64,000 nt of DNA from Marinimicrobium alkaliphilum (GCF_003259155.1 NZ_QGMQ01000001.1:620001-684000), one strand, 5' to 3'; shown: positions 36,489 through 45,494, counted from the first letter of the stretch. Made by a program: numbers and translations. Notes: a model not told the origin generated them from the sequence alone.

Positions 36489-36933
36489 TGTCGGATTACG
36501 CCCTGTGGGCTAATCCGACCTACGCGATACAACGTGCCATTGGTCGAGTAGGTCGGATTAGGCGCAGCCGTAATCCGACAAAGCGGCACCCCCTCGATTC
36601 AGCATGCCGTTGTTCGAGTAGGTCGGATTAGGCGCAGCCGTAATCCGGCAAAGCGGCACCCCCCTCCGATACAGCGTGCCATTGCTCAAGTAGGTCGGAT
36701 TAGACGCAGCCGTAATCCGACAAAGCGGCACCCCCCTCCGATGCAGCGTGCCATTGCTCAAGTAGGTCGGATTAGGCGCAGCCGTAATCCGACAAAGCGG
36801 CACCCCCTCGATACAGCGTGCCATTGCTCAAGTAGGTCGGATTAGGCGCAGCCGTAATCCGACAAAGCGGCACCCCCCTCGATTCAGCATGCCGTTGTTC
36901 GAGTAGGTCGGATTAGCGCAGCGTAATCCGACA
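36489..36933. repeat. REP-like array: one reverse and six forward units, 70-72 bp period
   Basis: Reverse unit 36489-36523, then forward units 36548-36580, 36618-36650, 36690-36722, 36762-36794, 36832-36864 and 36903-36933. Successive forward starts are 70, 72, 72, 70 and 71 bases apart. The spacers are nearly identical: AAAGCGGCACCCCCTC, then a GATNCAGCNTGCC core and ATTGCTCAA or GTTGTTCGA. The middle is GCGCAGCCG in five forward units and CGCAGCG in the last. Together with 36327-36488 (no gene seen) this fills most of the gap between the lipoprotein gene and the next gene. Confidence 0.92.
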
Positions 36934-36990
36934 CATGAGGCACGCAACCAGCTGAAGTGGGCTATCAATCCTTCCGAAGCACTCCAAAAC

Positions 36991-37006
36991 TGTGACCTCT
37001 GTCACT
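36991..37006 (+). promoter_or_regulatory. CRP/Vfr-like binding site
   Basis: TGTGA-CCTCTG-TCACT fits TGTGA-N6-TCACA with one end mismatch and has A-rich and T-rich flanks (AAAAC before, TTTTTT after), as good CRP sites do. It is about 120 bases upstream of the gene at 37125 and is the only candidate regulator site there. Confidence 0.5.
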
Positions 37007-37124
37007 TTTTTCAGCCGGTTATGGTCGACCGGAATATTGGCGCTCCAGCGCCGCGGTGATACCATTGCGCCCTTAAAACAAACCGTTGGCATGAGGCCAA
37101 CATGGATGCAAGAGGACTGTTGCG

Positions 37125-37637
37125 ATGGAAGCGTTAAAGCTCGAAGAATCTCCCTCCATTTTCCGCGCCGGTTGCCGCGCGATTCTTACCGGAAAACCCG
37201 GCAAGGCCATTCCCTGCTTTATTGCGTCGGCCGAAGAACTCGGCGGCCTTTATCACCAATTTGAATTCAACCTCGCACTGGCGCGTGGACGCTGGCAGCG
37301 CAGCCGGGTAGGGCAACCGCCGAGTGTTGGTGTGTGCGGTCCGCACCTCGAGCCTGTGTTGAAGCTGTTGTCGTCTGATAAACCATCGAAGCAAGATCGC
37401 GCGAAGTTTGTACGCGCCGCGCTGACGTTTGTGGTTGAAAATCCGTACGACCTTATCCACTTCTCGCGCGCCGGAGCGGCGTCCGAAATTCTGACCGGGT
37501 TGTATCAACTGGTATGGGGCGCGCGCGTCATTAAAGATGACAGCAAAGCCGCCCGACCGAGCCGCGTGTCTGCCAACACCGATATGCCGTCGTGGTCGGG
37601 TAAGTTGGAGCCCTTGTTGTTAGGCGAATGGCCGTAA
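37125..37637 (+). CDS. Hypothetical protein upstream of a beta-CASP nuclease
   Basis: A 170-residue soluble protein without recognised motifs. It begins MEALKLEESPSIFRAGCRAIL and is helical and basic-acidic mixed, ending LLLGEWP. AGAGGA at 37111-37116 supports the ATG at 37125. The stop is seven bases before the MBL-fold gene, so the two are probably one operon, controlled perhaps by the CRP-like site at 36991. The name of the family is not known to me; a role linked to RNA metabolism is only suggested by the partner. Confidence 0.65.
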   Translation: MEALKLEESPSIFRAGCRAILTGKPGKAIPCFIASAEELGGLYHQFEFNLALARGRWQRSRVGQPPSVGVCGPHLEPVLKLLSSDKPSKQDRAKFVRAALTFVVENPYDLIHFSRAGAASEILTGLYQLVWGARVIKDDSKAARPSRVSANTDMPSWSGKLEPLLLGEWP

Positions 37638-37644
37638 CAGCACA

Positions 37645-39051
37645 ATGGACTTTTCGCCCACCTTCACCCACCACGGCGGCGCTGACGGCGTCACCGGTAG
37701 TTGCCACCGTCTGACCTGGCAGCCGGACTCATCCCTGTTGATCGACTGCGGTCTGTTCCAGGGCGAGGATGCGGGCACGGATGAACTGGCTCAACATCAA
37801 GTGAGTTTTCCGCTTGAGGATGTCCTCGCATTGGTGGTTACGCATGTGCATATCGACCACATCGGGCGCTTGCCGTATTTGATGGCGGCTGGTTTTAATG
37901 GCCCGATTATCTGTTCTGAGCCGAGCGCGCGCCTGTTACCTTTGGTGATCGAAGATGCGCTGAAGATCGGCTTTACCCGCGATCGCCGGTTGATCGAACA
38001 GTTTCAGGATCGCGTTCATGATCTGTTGGTGCCGGTACCCTATAAACAGTGGTACACGCTGGTTGATGATGCCGATTGGCGGGTGCGGATCAAGTTGAAG
38101 CGGGCGGGGCATATTCTGGGCTCGGCCTATGTCGAAGTCGATCTGTTGCGTAAGGCGGATAAGGCCACTCACCGTGCCGTGTTTTCCGGTGACCTGGGTG
38201 CGCCTTATGCGCCGCTGTTGCCCGCACCGGTGGCGCCTTATCAAGCCGATACCCTGGTGATCGAAAGCACCTACGGCGATCGTGATCACGAGAGTCGGCG
38301 CGATCGGCGCTTGCGGTTAAAAGCCGCCATCGAGTCCGCATTGGCCAACGGGGGTACGGTGGTAATCCCGGCGTTCAGTATTGGGCGCACGCAAGAACTG
38401 TTGTATGAACTGGAAGGGCTGATCCATTCGGGTGGTTCGCGCTGGCAGGATCTGGAAGTCGTCGTCGATTCGCCGCTGGCGTCACGCTTCACGCAAGTGT
38501 ATCGGGACCTTAAGCCCTTTTGGGATGCGGAAGCTCAGCGCCGGGTGCGCGCGGGGCGGCACCCCTTGAGTTTTGAAAACCTTTATACCGTGGACAGTCA
38601 TGAAGAGCATGAGCGTGCGGTGGAGTACCTGGCGCGTACCCAGCGCCCGGCGGTGGTGATTGCCGCGAGCGGCATGGCGGCGGGCGGTCGCGTGGTGAAC
38701 TACCTGAAGGCGATGCTGGAAGATGAGCATCACCATGTGCTGTTTGTCGGCTACCAGGCCCAGGGAACACCCGGCCGCGCGATTCAGACCTATGGTCCCC
38801 GCGGCGGTTGGGTTGAGCTGGATGGCCAGCGCTATACCATTCGTGCGGGTGTGACGACTATTGGCGGGTATTCAGCCCACGCCGGGCGTCAGGATTTGTT
38901 GAATTTTATCCGGCGCATGCGCCATTGGCCCAAGCAGGTGCGCGTCGTACACGGCGACCGCCGGGCTCGCGCAGGTTTTAAAGCCGCTGTTGAGGCAATG
39001 GCAGCGGAGCAGGGAAAATCGGTTGAGGTGGTGTTGCCAGGGAATGGGTAG
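37645..39051 (+). CDS. MBL-fold beta-CASP RNA nuclease-like protein
   Basis: A 468-residue metallo-beta-lactamase fold hydrolase with the RNA-processing beta-CASP insert. The metal site THVHIDHIGRLPYL (HxHxDH) is near residues 67-80, then SGDLGAPYAPL and STYGDRDHESR for motif 4. The beta-CASP domain (about 225-380) includes VVIPAFSIGRTQELLYEL and IAASGMAAGGRVV. The C-terminal YSAHAGRQDLL...VHGD is the RMMBL domain. These enzymes (COG1236) act as endo- or exoribonucleases on RNA; target unknown. The REP array begins 19 bases after its stop. Confidence 0.93.
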   Translation: MDFSPTFTHHGGADGVTGSCHRLTWQPDSSLLIDCGLFQGEDAGTDELAQHQVSFPLEDVLALVVTHVHIDHIGRLPYLMAAGFNGPIICSEPSARLLPLVIEDALKIGFTRDRRLIEQFQDRVHDLLVPVPYKQWYTLVDDADWRVRIKLKRAGHILGSAYVEVDLLRKADKATHRAVFSGDLGAPYAPLLPAPVAPYQADTLVIESTYGDRDHESRRDRRLRLKAAIESALANGGTVVIPAFSIGRTQELLYELEGLIHSGGSRWQDLEVVVDSPLASRFTQVYRDLKPFWDAEAQRRVRAGRHPLSFENLYTVDSHEEHERAVEYLARTQRPAVVIAASGMAAGGRVVNYLKAMLEDEHHHVLFVGYQAQGTPGRAIQTYGPRGGWVELDGQRYTIRAGVTTIGGYSAHAGRQDLLNFIRRMRHWPKQVRVVHGDRRARAGFKAAVEAMAAEQGKSVEVVLPGNG

Positions 39052-39069
39052 ATGGCTTTGTGCCTCAGG

Positions 39070-39377
39070 TGTCGGATTACGCCCTTCGGGCTAATCCGAC
39101 CTACTGGGTGTATCGTGCGCTTGGTTGGGGTGGGTGCGTTTTGTCGGATTACGCCCTTCGGGCTAATCCGACCTACTGGGTGTATCGTGCGGTTGGTTGG
39201 GGTGGGTGCGTTTTGTCGGATTACGCCCTTCGGGCTAATCCGACCTACTGGGTGTATCGTGCGGTTGGTTGGGGTGGGTGCGTTTTGTCGGATTACGCCC
39301 TGCGGGCTAATCCGACCTACTGGAAACATCGTGCCATTGCTCGTGTAGGTCGGATTAGGCGAAGCCGTAATCCGACA
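39070..39377. repeat. REP-like array: four reverse units at exact 72-bp period plus one forward unit
   Basis: Reverse units at 39070-39104, 39142-39176, 39214-39248 and 39286-39320 are exactly 72 bases apart. The spacers (TGGGTGTATCGTGCGGTTGG, then TTGGGGTGGGTGCGTTT) differ at one base at most, so the array grew by recent tandem duplication. The middle is GCCCTTCGGGC, in the last unit GCCCTGCGGGC. A forward unit, 39345-39377, closes it. Because 72 is a multiple of three, several frames stay open; these are not genes. Confidence 0.93.
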
Positions 39378-39409
39378 AAACGGTACCCCATCCAATCCAG
39401 CGTGCCATT

Positions 39410-39796
39410 TCACAACCGTACCATAAACGTTTCGTCTGCCACCAACTGATCGTCAATCTCCAACGTAATCCGCCACGGTCCCTGCTTGTTTTCTACCGGC
39501 GCCCAAATGGTGTCGCCAATAAAAAAATCCCAATCGTTTTGACGAATGTATTCCTCGCCGCAAAAGGGTGGCCGGGGCGTGCCCTCTTCATCGGGAATAT
39601 CCGGGTGGTAGATGCAGTAGCGAACTTTTTTGTTTTTGGCCTTCTTGATGTTGGCGACATATCCGAATTCGATGTCCAGCTCGCAGGGCACTTCCCGGGT
39701 GACCTTAACGATCTCCGGCAGAGCCTTTGAGCTTGGGTCCCACTGGGTGTAGATGCCCCAGCTTTTGATTCTGACTTCGGGTTTCTTTTTCGCCAT
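39410..39796 (-). CDS. DUF3859-like conserved hypothetical protein
   Basis: A 128-residue soluble protein. IKSWGIYTQWDPSSKALPEI at the start, then LDIEFGYVANIKKAKNKKV and YCIYHPDIPDEEG lead into GDTIWAPVENKQGPWRITLE. The pattern resembles DUF3859 family proteins, which I recall as small cytoplasmic beta-sandwich-like proteins without known function. Minus strand; the stop is 33 bases from a REP unit at 39345-39377. No signal peptide. Confidence 0.7.
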   Translation of the reverse strand: MAKKKPEVRIKSWGIYTQWDPSSKALPEIVKVTREVPCELDIEFGYVANIKKAKNKKVRYCIYHPDIPDEEGTPRPPFCGEEYIRQNDWDFFIGDTIWAPVENKQGPWRITLEIDDQLVADETFMVRL

Positions 39797-39930
39797 TCGT
39801 TTGCCTGTGGATTGTGTGCATTGATGCCCGAATTTTAGCAGATGTGGCGGATTTGGGCACGTTGACCGGTTGGATTGTTGGGGGTATTATTTTTTGGCTA
39901 GGTGCTTTCAGGCTGGATTTGTCGCGTTTT

Positions 39931-40235
39931 TGTCGGATTACGCCCTTCGGGCTAATCCGACCTACTTGGGCGTTGGCGCGCTGGACTGGGTTGGGTGCCG
40001 TTTTGTCGGATTACGCCCTTCGGACTAATCCGACCTACTTGGGCGTTGGCACGTTGGACTGGGTTGGGTGCCGCTTTGTCGGATTACGCCCTTCGGGCTA
40101 ATCCGACCTACTTGGGCGTTGGCGCGCTGGACTGGGTTGGGTGCCGCTTTGTCGGATTACGCTGCGCTAATCCGACCTACATGAACAGGGGTTCGATGCA
40201 TCCAGTAGGTCGGATTAGCGTAGCGTAATCCGACA
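39931..40235. repeat. REP-like array: four reverse units at 73-bp period plus one forward unit
   Basis: Reverse units at 39931-39965, 40004-40038, 40077-40111 and 40150-40180 start exactly 73 bases apart; spacers read TTGGGCGTTGGCGCGCTGG then ACTGGGTTGGGTGCCG with few changes. The last reverse unit has the short middle CGCTGCG instead of GCCCTTCGGGC. A forward unit at 40205-40235 follows. The sequence from 39797 to 39930 has no gene. The spacer differs from that of the 39070 array, so it is an independent expansion. Confidence 0.93.
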
Positions 40236-40253
40236 CCTGAGGCACCCCTGTTC

Positions 40254-40350
40254 GGCGAATACTGCCATTGAGGTACCGGCTCGACGAATACTGACATTGA
40301 GGCACCGGCTCAACAAATACTGCCATTGATGCACTCGCCTCAACGAATAC
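40254..40350 (+). repeat. Three-and-a-half copies of a 29-30 bp direct repeat upstream of the RAYT gene
   Basis: The unit CGAATACTGCCATTGAGG-CACCGGCTCAA recurs at about 40255, 40284, 40313 and (partial) 40343 with a few substitutions (for example TACCGG, CACTCGCC). It contains the GAGGCAC flank of the REP units but not the REP arms. It ends 35 bases before the RAYT start. Confidence 0.75.
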
Positions 40351-40384
40351 CGCACTTGTTGTTTATCCAAACCACGGAGGGTTT

Positions 40385-40873
40385 ATGGAATACCGGCGCT
40401 ATCGCCACCCCGGTGCATCCTATTTCTTCACTCTGGTTACCCGAGATCGTCAACCGGTGCTGACAACTGAACCGGTTCGCACCCTGCTGCGCGAGGCTCT
40501 CGCATCGGTACGAGTGGATCGCCCATTTCACATCGATGCGATGGTGTTGCTGCCGGACCATCTGCATACGATCTGGACCTTGCCGGAAGGTGATTCGAAT
40601 TTCGCGACACGCTGGCGGTTGATCAAGTCGCATGTTGTAAAGGCTTACGGCCAGGCCTTGTGGCAGAAAAGGTATTGGGAGCATTTCCTGCGCGATGACC
40701 TCGACTATCGTCGACATGTGGATTATGTGCATTTCAATCCGGTGAAGCATGGAATGGTGAAGGCGGTGGCCGATTGGCCATTTTCCAGTTTTCATCGGTG
40801 GGTGGGGGAGGGGGTGTATCCGGTGGATTGGGGTGGTCGGGTGCCGGATTTGGTTGGGGTTGGGAGGGAGTGA
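40385..40873 (+). mobile_element. REP-associated tyrosine transposase (RAYT)
   Basis: A 162-residue Y1/HUH-like transposase. The opening RRYRHPGASYFFTLVTRDRQ, the HUH-type PFHIDAMVLLPDHLHTIW with His-Leu-His at about residues 57-59, and the C-terminal VDYVHFNPVKHGMV...WPFSSFHRW are hallmarks of RAYT proteins. The catalytic Tyr is probably that of DYVHFNPV; E. coli TnpA-REP recognises REP sequences and cleaves single-stranded DNA next to them. Start ATG 40385 has GGAGG six bases upstream. It is flanked on both sides by the REP-like units, making it the likely motor for their spread here, though repeats are non-autonomous and may also expand by slippage. Confidence 0.92.
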
Positions 40874-40926
40874 TCGGTGGGGCAGTTCGATATGTGGTAC
40901 GCAAATTTTGGGTTTGGTGCCTCAGG

Positions 40927-41058
40927 TGTCGGATTACGCCCTTCGGGCTAATCCGACCTACATGAACAATGGCACGCTGCATCCAGTAGGTCGGATTAGC
41001 GAAGCGTAATCCGACAAAAACGGTACCCAGCCTTCAAGAGGCCGTGTAATCCGACAAA
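40927..41058. repeat. REP-like pair and a half-unit after the RAYT gene
   Basis: Reverse unit 40927-40961 and forward unit 40986-41016 face each other (a head-to-head pair with a 24-base spacer), each with the CCTGAGGCA or AAACGG flank. A right half, GTAATCCGACA plus AAGCGGCAC, stands alone at 41046-41065, and marks a truncated copy. Confidence 0.88.
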
Positions 41059-41082
41059 GCGGCACCCATCCAACCAATACCT

Positions 41083-41622
41083 CTATTGCAACTGCTCCAA
41101 GCCGATCGGGGCACTGTGCTCGTCACCGGACACCCAGACCTCGCCATCACTCACACTGAACTGCAACTGCATATTTCGGCTTACCAACAACGCCAGGGCA
41201 TCGAGCGGTTCTTCCGGTAACTGCCACACTTCCAGGTTCTTCAGGCGCGACAATAATTCGCGATTCTGTTGCCACCACACCGGCACTGAGTTCTGGCCAT
41301 AGGTATACAGCTTCACCTGTCCCGCCCGTCGACTGGCCTTACGCAGCCACTTTTCGTCCGGCGTCCCAAACGCCACCCATAGGCGAATGGCGCCGGTCAG
41401 GTCCTTGTCTGCCAGCTCCGGCTCCTCATCGTCTCCGCTCAAACCGCTGGTAAATGCGAGATCTTCCGAGGCGTTAAGCGCAAACGCCAATAGACGGACC
41501 ATTACCCGCCGGTCGTTCTCCGAGGGATGTTGCGCCAGGGTGAGGTCATGGGTCTGGTAGTAGCCGCGATCCATATCGGCGATATCGAGCCGGGCTTTGA
41601 GGATGGTTGATTTCAGGGCCAT
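41083..41622 (-). CDS. yaeQ: YaeQ family protein
   Basis: A 179-residue soluble protein, the family length. Signatures: MALKSTILKARLDIADMDRGYY, quoted in two pieces for length, with TILKARLDIADMDRGYYQTH at the start, LAQHPSENDRRVMVRLLAFAL, then LWVAFGTPDEKWLRKA and KLYTYGQNSVPVWW. YaeQ has a nuclease-like (PD-(D/E)XK-related) fold; its role is not settled, though it has been linked to transcription elongation in E. coli. AAGGA precedes the ATG at 41622. REP units lie on both sides. Confidence 0.93.
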   Translation of the reverse strand: MALKSTILKARLDIADMDRGYYQTHDLTLAQHPSENDRRVMVRLLAFALNASEDLAFTSGLSGDDEEPELADKDLTGAIRLWVAFGTPDEKWLRKASRRAGQVKLYTYGQNSVPVWWQQNRELLSRLKNLEVWQLPEEPLDALALLVSRNMQLQFSVSDGEVWVSGDEHSAPIGLEQLQ

Positions 41623-41686
41623 GGGGGTCCTTTGGGGTTGGGTATGAAAAGTCGTTGGGGGATTTTAGCGGGTTTTGTGCCTCAGG

Positions 41687-41918
41687 TGTCGGATTACGCT
41701 TCGCTAATCCGACCTACATGAACATTGGCTCGTTGGATTGGGTTTGGTGCGGTATTGTCGGATTACGGCTGCGCCTAATCCGACCTACTTGGGCATTGGT
41801 GCGTTGGGTTGGGTTTGGTGTGGTTTTGTCGGATTACGGCTGCGCCTAATCCGACCTACTTGAGCAATGGTGCGCTGTATCGTGTAGGTCGGATTAGCCC
41901 GTAGGGCGTAATCCGACA
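41687..41918. repeat. REP-like array: three reverse units plus one forward unit
   Basis: Reverse units 41687-41717, 41756-41788 and 41827-41859 start 69 and 71 bases apart; their spacers share TTGGGTTTGGTG and CTTGGGCATTGGTGCG motifs. The middles are CGCTTCG, GGCTGCGCC and GGCTGCGCC. A forward unit at 41884-41918 has the long middle CCCGTAGGGCG. The array occupies the gap between yaeQ and the stop of the next minus-strand gene. Confidence 0.9.
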
Positions 41919-41951
41919 GTGAGGCACCCAATCCCCTTCAAAGGGCCTCGC

Positions 41952-44900
41952 TTACAAATCAGCGACCGCCACTTCCACCAACCGCTCATCCCCCTCCAGC
42001 AACGGGAAATACAGGGCGGTTTTGATCGGTAGGGCTTCCAGCGCCTGAAACACTTTGGCGTAGCGTGATAGCTGGGGCTGATACTCGGCGATTTCCTGGG
42101 CGAGGAATTGTGCGCGGTCTTGGCCTTCTTCCGGGCGGCTGCTTTTGTAATCAATAATCCAGCGAACGCCATCGGCGATGAAGGTCCGGTCGATGATCGA
42201 CTCGCGCACGTCCTTGCCTATTCTGTGGTGAATCACCAGCTCGCACTGACTGTCCTGGTGGTTGCCATCCAGTAGCCAGCGGCCCTGTTCATCGGCGAGG
42301 GTGAGTTCCAGGCCGGCCGCGATTTTGTCCAGCCCTTTGTTCAGTTCTTCTCCTTCCCAGCCGTGCTGGCGCAACTGAAGCGCCCAAAAATCGCGCTGCT
42401 TTTCAGCCCAGTCCGGTTGCCATTCTGTGATTCCCTTTTCGGTAAACAGCTGCAGTTGCCCGTGCAACACCGTGCCGGTATGACGCGCCAGGCGGTTGGC
42501 TCGGGGTTCCGGCTCGGGAATATTCTCTTCATCGTCGTCGTGCTCTTTGCCGCGATAGTCGGCGAGGGTGTCAACGCTTTCCGGTGAGGGTGCACGCCAG
42601 TGGGGCGGTAGGCGCAGCAGGTGCTGCAAGCCCGGACGTTGATCGTCGTCTACGGACTCGATGACGGGCGTCGGATTTTCGGCGGGTGGTGGGAGTATCC
42701 GGTCTTCAATCTGATCCCAGATGGTGCGCATCAGCGATGCCGGTACCGGCGCTTTGATCGTGCCTTTTTTGGCGTCCACGCCCAGGCATCCGATCAGGTG
42801 CAGGCGTTTGACGGCGCGGGTACAGCCCACATACAAAAGCCGTGTGGCTTCGTAGGCATTGCGCAGCTTGGCTTCGTTACGCATAAAGCCGTAGAGCGCG
42901 TCCTTGTCCTGGCCGGTGGGCGCGAGCGGCCCCAACAACAGTTGCCGTTCGCCGCCGGCGCTGACGCGCTGTTGCCAGAGCAGAAGTTCGCTGTCGTCAC
43001 TCATGCCGACGCGATCCAGACCGGGAATGATGACGGTATCAAATTCCAGGCCTTTGGATTTGTGCAGGGTCATTACTTGCAAGCGCGGGTCCGCGTCGGA
43101 GCGCGGGGCTGCAAACAGGCTCTCCACTGCGCGTTGAAAGTTGTCCCAATCGCGCAGGCCGCCGCCCAGTTGGTGGCGCTCAAGCAGATTGAAATAACTG
43201 GGCATATTGGCGCGGTCACTGGCGTCGGTGAGCAATGCCGGGCCGCCCAGGGCCAGCCAGACGCCCTCGAGCCATTGCCGCAAGGGTTTGCGCGCACGTT
43301 CACCCCAGGCCTGGGTGAGCACGGCCATCAACCGCTGCAGACAGGCTTGCCCGGCGTCGCTCAACCCCTCGATGGCTTGCCAGTGCTGTAGCTGTTGCCA
43401 AATCACGGGCCAGCCCCGTTGACAGCGCGGGCTGACGTCCCCCAGGTCGAAGGTCACCAGCGTGTGTAAATCGTGAAGGTCCAGGCCGCACCAGGGCGCC
43501 CGTAAAATGGACAGCCAGGCGATGCGGTCGTCCGGGTTGAGCAGGGCGCGAGTCAGGGACATGGCATCGACGATGGCCATGCGGCTGCTGAGCGGGTCGA
43601 TGTCGGTGGCCTGCCAGAACAGTTGGCGCCGGGCGAGGGCGGGCAGGACGTGGGCGAGGTGATTGCGCCCGCGCACCAGAATGGCGACACTGCCGTTTGG
43701 GTCTTCTTCTAAAGCTTGTTCTGCCAACTGCGCGACGCTTTCCGCTTCGCGCAGTTGCGCCAGAGTTCTGTCGGGGCTGGCATCCGGGTGCGCGGCGTCC
43801 TCTTCGGCGTCTTCACTTTGATGCAGGCAGGCGTAACAGCGCACCGCATCGTCGTCGAGCGGTTGGTTGAAGGCCACCGAGGGCGAGTAGCGCACTGCGC
43901 CGCGACCGATATCATCGCGCGAGGGAAACGCCCCGTGAAAAACGTCGTTGACCCAACGCACCACATTGGCCTGGGAGCGGAAGTTCACGGTCAGGTCGAG
44001 CGCTTCGAGCGCCACTTCGCCAATACCGTGCTGGCGCGCATCTAGAAACAGGCCGACGTTGGCATCGCGAAAACCGTAACAGGATTGCATTCCGTCGCCG
44101 ACAATAAACAGGGTGCGACCATCGCCCGGTTGCCAGCCAGCGGTGAGCAATTCCAGCAGTCGCAACTGCGGCGCGGCGGTGTCCTGAAATTCGTCCACGA
44201 GAATGTGTTGAATGCGGTAATCCAGTTTAAGCGCAATGTCACTGGGGTTGTCTTCATCGCCCAGGGCGGCGGTGGCGGCCTGGGCGATGGCGCTGTAGTC
44301 AGTCGCGCCCAGTTGTTTGAACACCAGCGTCAGTTGCGCGGCCAAGTGCGGCAGGATGCGGGTTAGACAATCGAGCAGTTGCCACTGATCGTCGGTGTAG
44401 GTCGGTGGAGGCAGTTGGCGCACGGCGTGCAGCTGTTGCGTCAAATCTTCGGGGCCGTCTTCCTGTAGTATCGCGACCAGATGGGCGTAAGCCTCCTTGA
44501 GCGGCGCATGGGCCTTGCCGGCGGGGAAACCTTCGTTCTTGGTGAGCCGCTTGCGCCAGTCGCCACCGGCGGTGAGCATCAGATTTGCCAGTGCGCACCA
44601 GAGCGGCAATCCGTCGGGGCCTGGCTCGGGTAAGTCGGTGATGCCGTGAAGGCCGCGGATATCGCTCTCGGGATTTTCTTCCAGGACATTGGCGGCGGCC
44701 TTATCGGCGAGCAGGCACAGATCGCTGGCGTGGTGGCCGATGCTCTCGGCCAGGGTGTCCAGATGCTCGTGAATCACCTGTTCTAGCACCGCTTCCAGGT
44801 ACTCGCGCGCGTGCTGTTGACCGGCCTCCAACATGACGCCCAACCACTGATCACGTTTGGCGAGCAAGCTGACCAGCAGTTTTTCGGCGGCGGACATATT

Positions 44901-45494
44901 GGTGTCGAGGTGGCGCAGCAGGTGTTGCAGGTCGCGGCTGATCTGACCGTCGCTTTCGAGCAGGGCAAACAGGTTGTGTACCGCCTGGCGGTAAGCCAGG
45001 GACGGGTTGTCGAGGGTATCCGGCTGGGCGCCGAGCTGGCTTTCCAGCGGCAGTTGTTTGGTGATGGCGCGGCACAGACTGTCGATGGTCTGAATGCGCA
45101 ATCGCTGCGGGCTCATCAACAGTTGCCAGTGACATTCGGCATCACGCTTGAGCACAGCGCTCGCGAGCCGCCAGGTGCGCCGCTTGTGCGGATCACTCGG
45201 CTCCGGTGTTTCGCTGGCCTCGCGCAGGGCCTCCATGATGCGCTCCTGCATCTCACCCGCTGCCTTGCGGGTAAAGGTGATCGCCAGCACCTCCTCCGGC
45301 TGCTCGCAGCCGGCCAACAGCGTCAGCACCCGCTGGGTCAGCAGCCCGGTTTTGCCCGAACCCGCCGGCGCCGCCACCGCAAACGACCTCGCCGGATCAA
45401 GCGCCCGCTGCCGCGCCGCTGCATCGGGCGGATTGTCGGCCGGGAACTGTCCGTGGGGGAGGTCGTGGAGCGCTTCTTCGGGGGCGATGGTCAT
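41952..45494 (-). CDS. AddA/RecB-like UvrD-family helicase with C-terminal nuclease
   Basis: An 1180-residue superfamily 1 helicase. Walker A AAPAGSGKTGLLTQR is near residues 38-52, TFTRKAAGEMQER motif Ia follows, Walker B VDEFQDT is near residue 433 and the late VMTLHKSKGLEF motif V and LLYVGCTRA motif VI are present. The C-terminal PD-(D/E)XK nuclease has IDYKSSRPEEGQ near residue 1113. This makes a double-strand-break resection enzyme like AddA. Its usual partner, an AddB-like protein, is encoded at 54826-57540 on the same strand but about 9 kb away. A strong GC bias opens long reverse frames, which are not genes. Confidence 0.9.
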   Translation of the reverse strand: MTIAPEEALHDLPHGQFPADNPPDAAARQRALDPARSFAVAAPAGSGKTGLLTQRVLTLLAGCEQPEEVLAITFTRKAAGEMQERIMEALREASETPEPSDPHKRRTWRLASAVLKRDAECHWQLLMSPQRLRIQTIDSLCRAITKQLPLESQLGAQPDTLDNPSLAYRQAVHNLFALLESDGQISRDLQHLLRHLDTNMSAAEKLLVSLLAKRDQWLGVMLEAGQQHAREYLEAVLEQVIHEHLDTLAESIGHHASDLCLLADKAAANVLEENPESDIRGLHGITDLPEPGPDGLPLWCALANLMLTAGGDWRKRLTKNEGFPAGKAHAPLKEAYAHLVAILQEDGPEDLTQQLHAVRQLPPPTYTDDQWQLLDCLTRILPHLAAQLTLVFKQLGATDYSAIAQAATAALGDEDNPSDIALKLDYRIQHILVDEFQDTAAPQLRLLELLTAGWQPGDGRTLFIVGDGMQSCYGFRDANVGLFLDARQHGIGEVALEALDLTVNFRSQANVVRWVNDVFHGAFPSRDDIGRGAVRYSPSVAFNQPLDDDAVRCYACLHQSEDAEEDAAHPDASPDRTLAQLREAESVAQLAEQALEEDPNGSVAILVRGRNHLAHVLPALARRQLFWQATDIDPLSSRMAIVDAMSLTRALLNPDDRIAWLSILRAPWCGLDLHDLHTLVTFDLGDVSPRCQRGWPVIWQQLQHWQAIEGLSDAGQACLQRLMAVLTQAWGERARKPLRQWLEGVWLALGGPALLTDASDRANMPSYFNLLERHQLGGGLRDWDNFQRAVESLFAAPRSDADPRLQVMTLHKSKGLEFDTVIIPGLDRVGMSDDSELLLWQQRVSAGGERQLLLGPLAPTGQDKDALYGFMRNEAKLRNAYEATRLLYVGCTRAVKRLHLIGCLGVDAKKGTIKAPVPASLMRTIWDQIEDRILPPPAENPTPVIESVDDDQRPGLQHLLRLPPHWRAPSPESVDTLADYRGKEHDDDEENIPEPEPRANRLARHTGTVLHGQLQLFTEKGITEWQPDWAEKQRDFWALQLRQHGWEGEELNKGLDKIAAGLELTLADEQGRWLLDGNHQDSQCELVIHHRIGKDVRESIIDRTFIADGVRWIIDYKSSRPEEGQDRAQFLAQEIAEYQPQLSRYAKVFQALEALPIKTALYFPLLEGDERLVEVAVADL

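Noticed and set aside
38889-39449. Open frames across REP arrays (for example 39052-39348 plus and 38889-39413 minus) with repeated peptides
   Set aside because: The period of 72 bases is a multiple of three, which keeps frames open; no Shine-Dalgarno sequence and the repeated peptides are only the palindrome translated.
36489-40235. Regularly spaced repeats resembling a CRISPR array
   Set aside because: Repeats and spacers are both conserved, the repeat is a long palindrome with variable middle, units occur in both orientations, and no cas genes are present.
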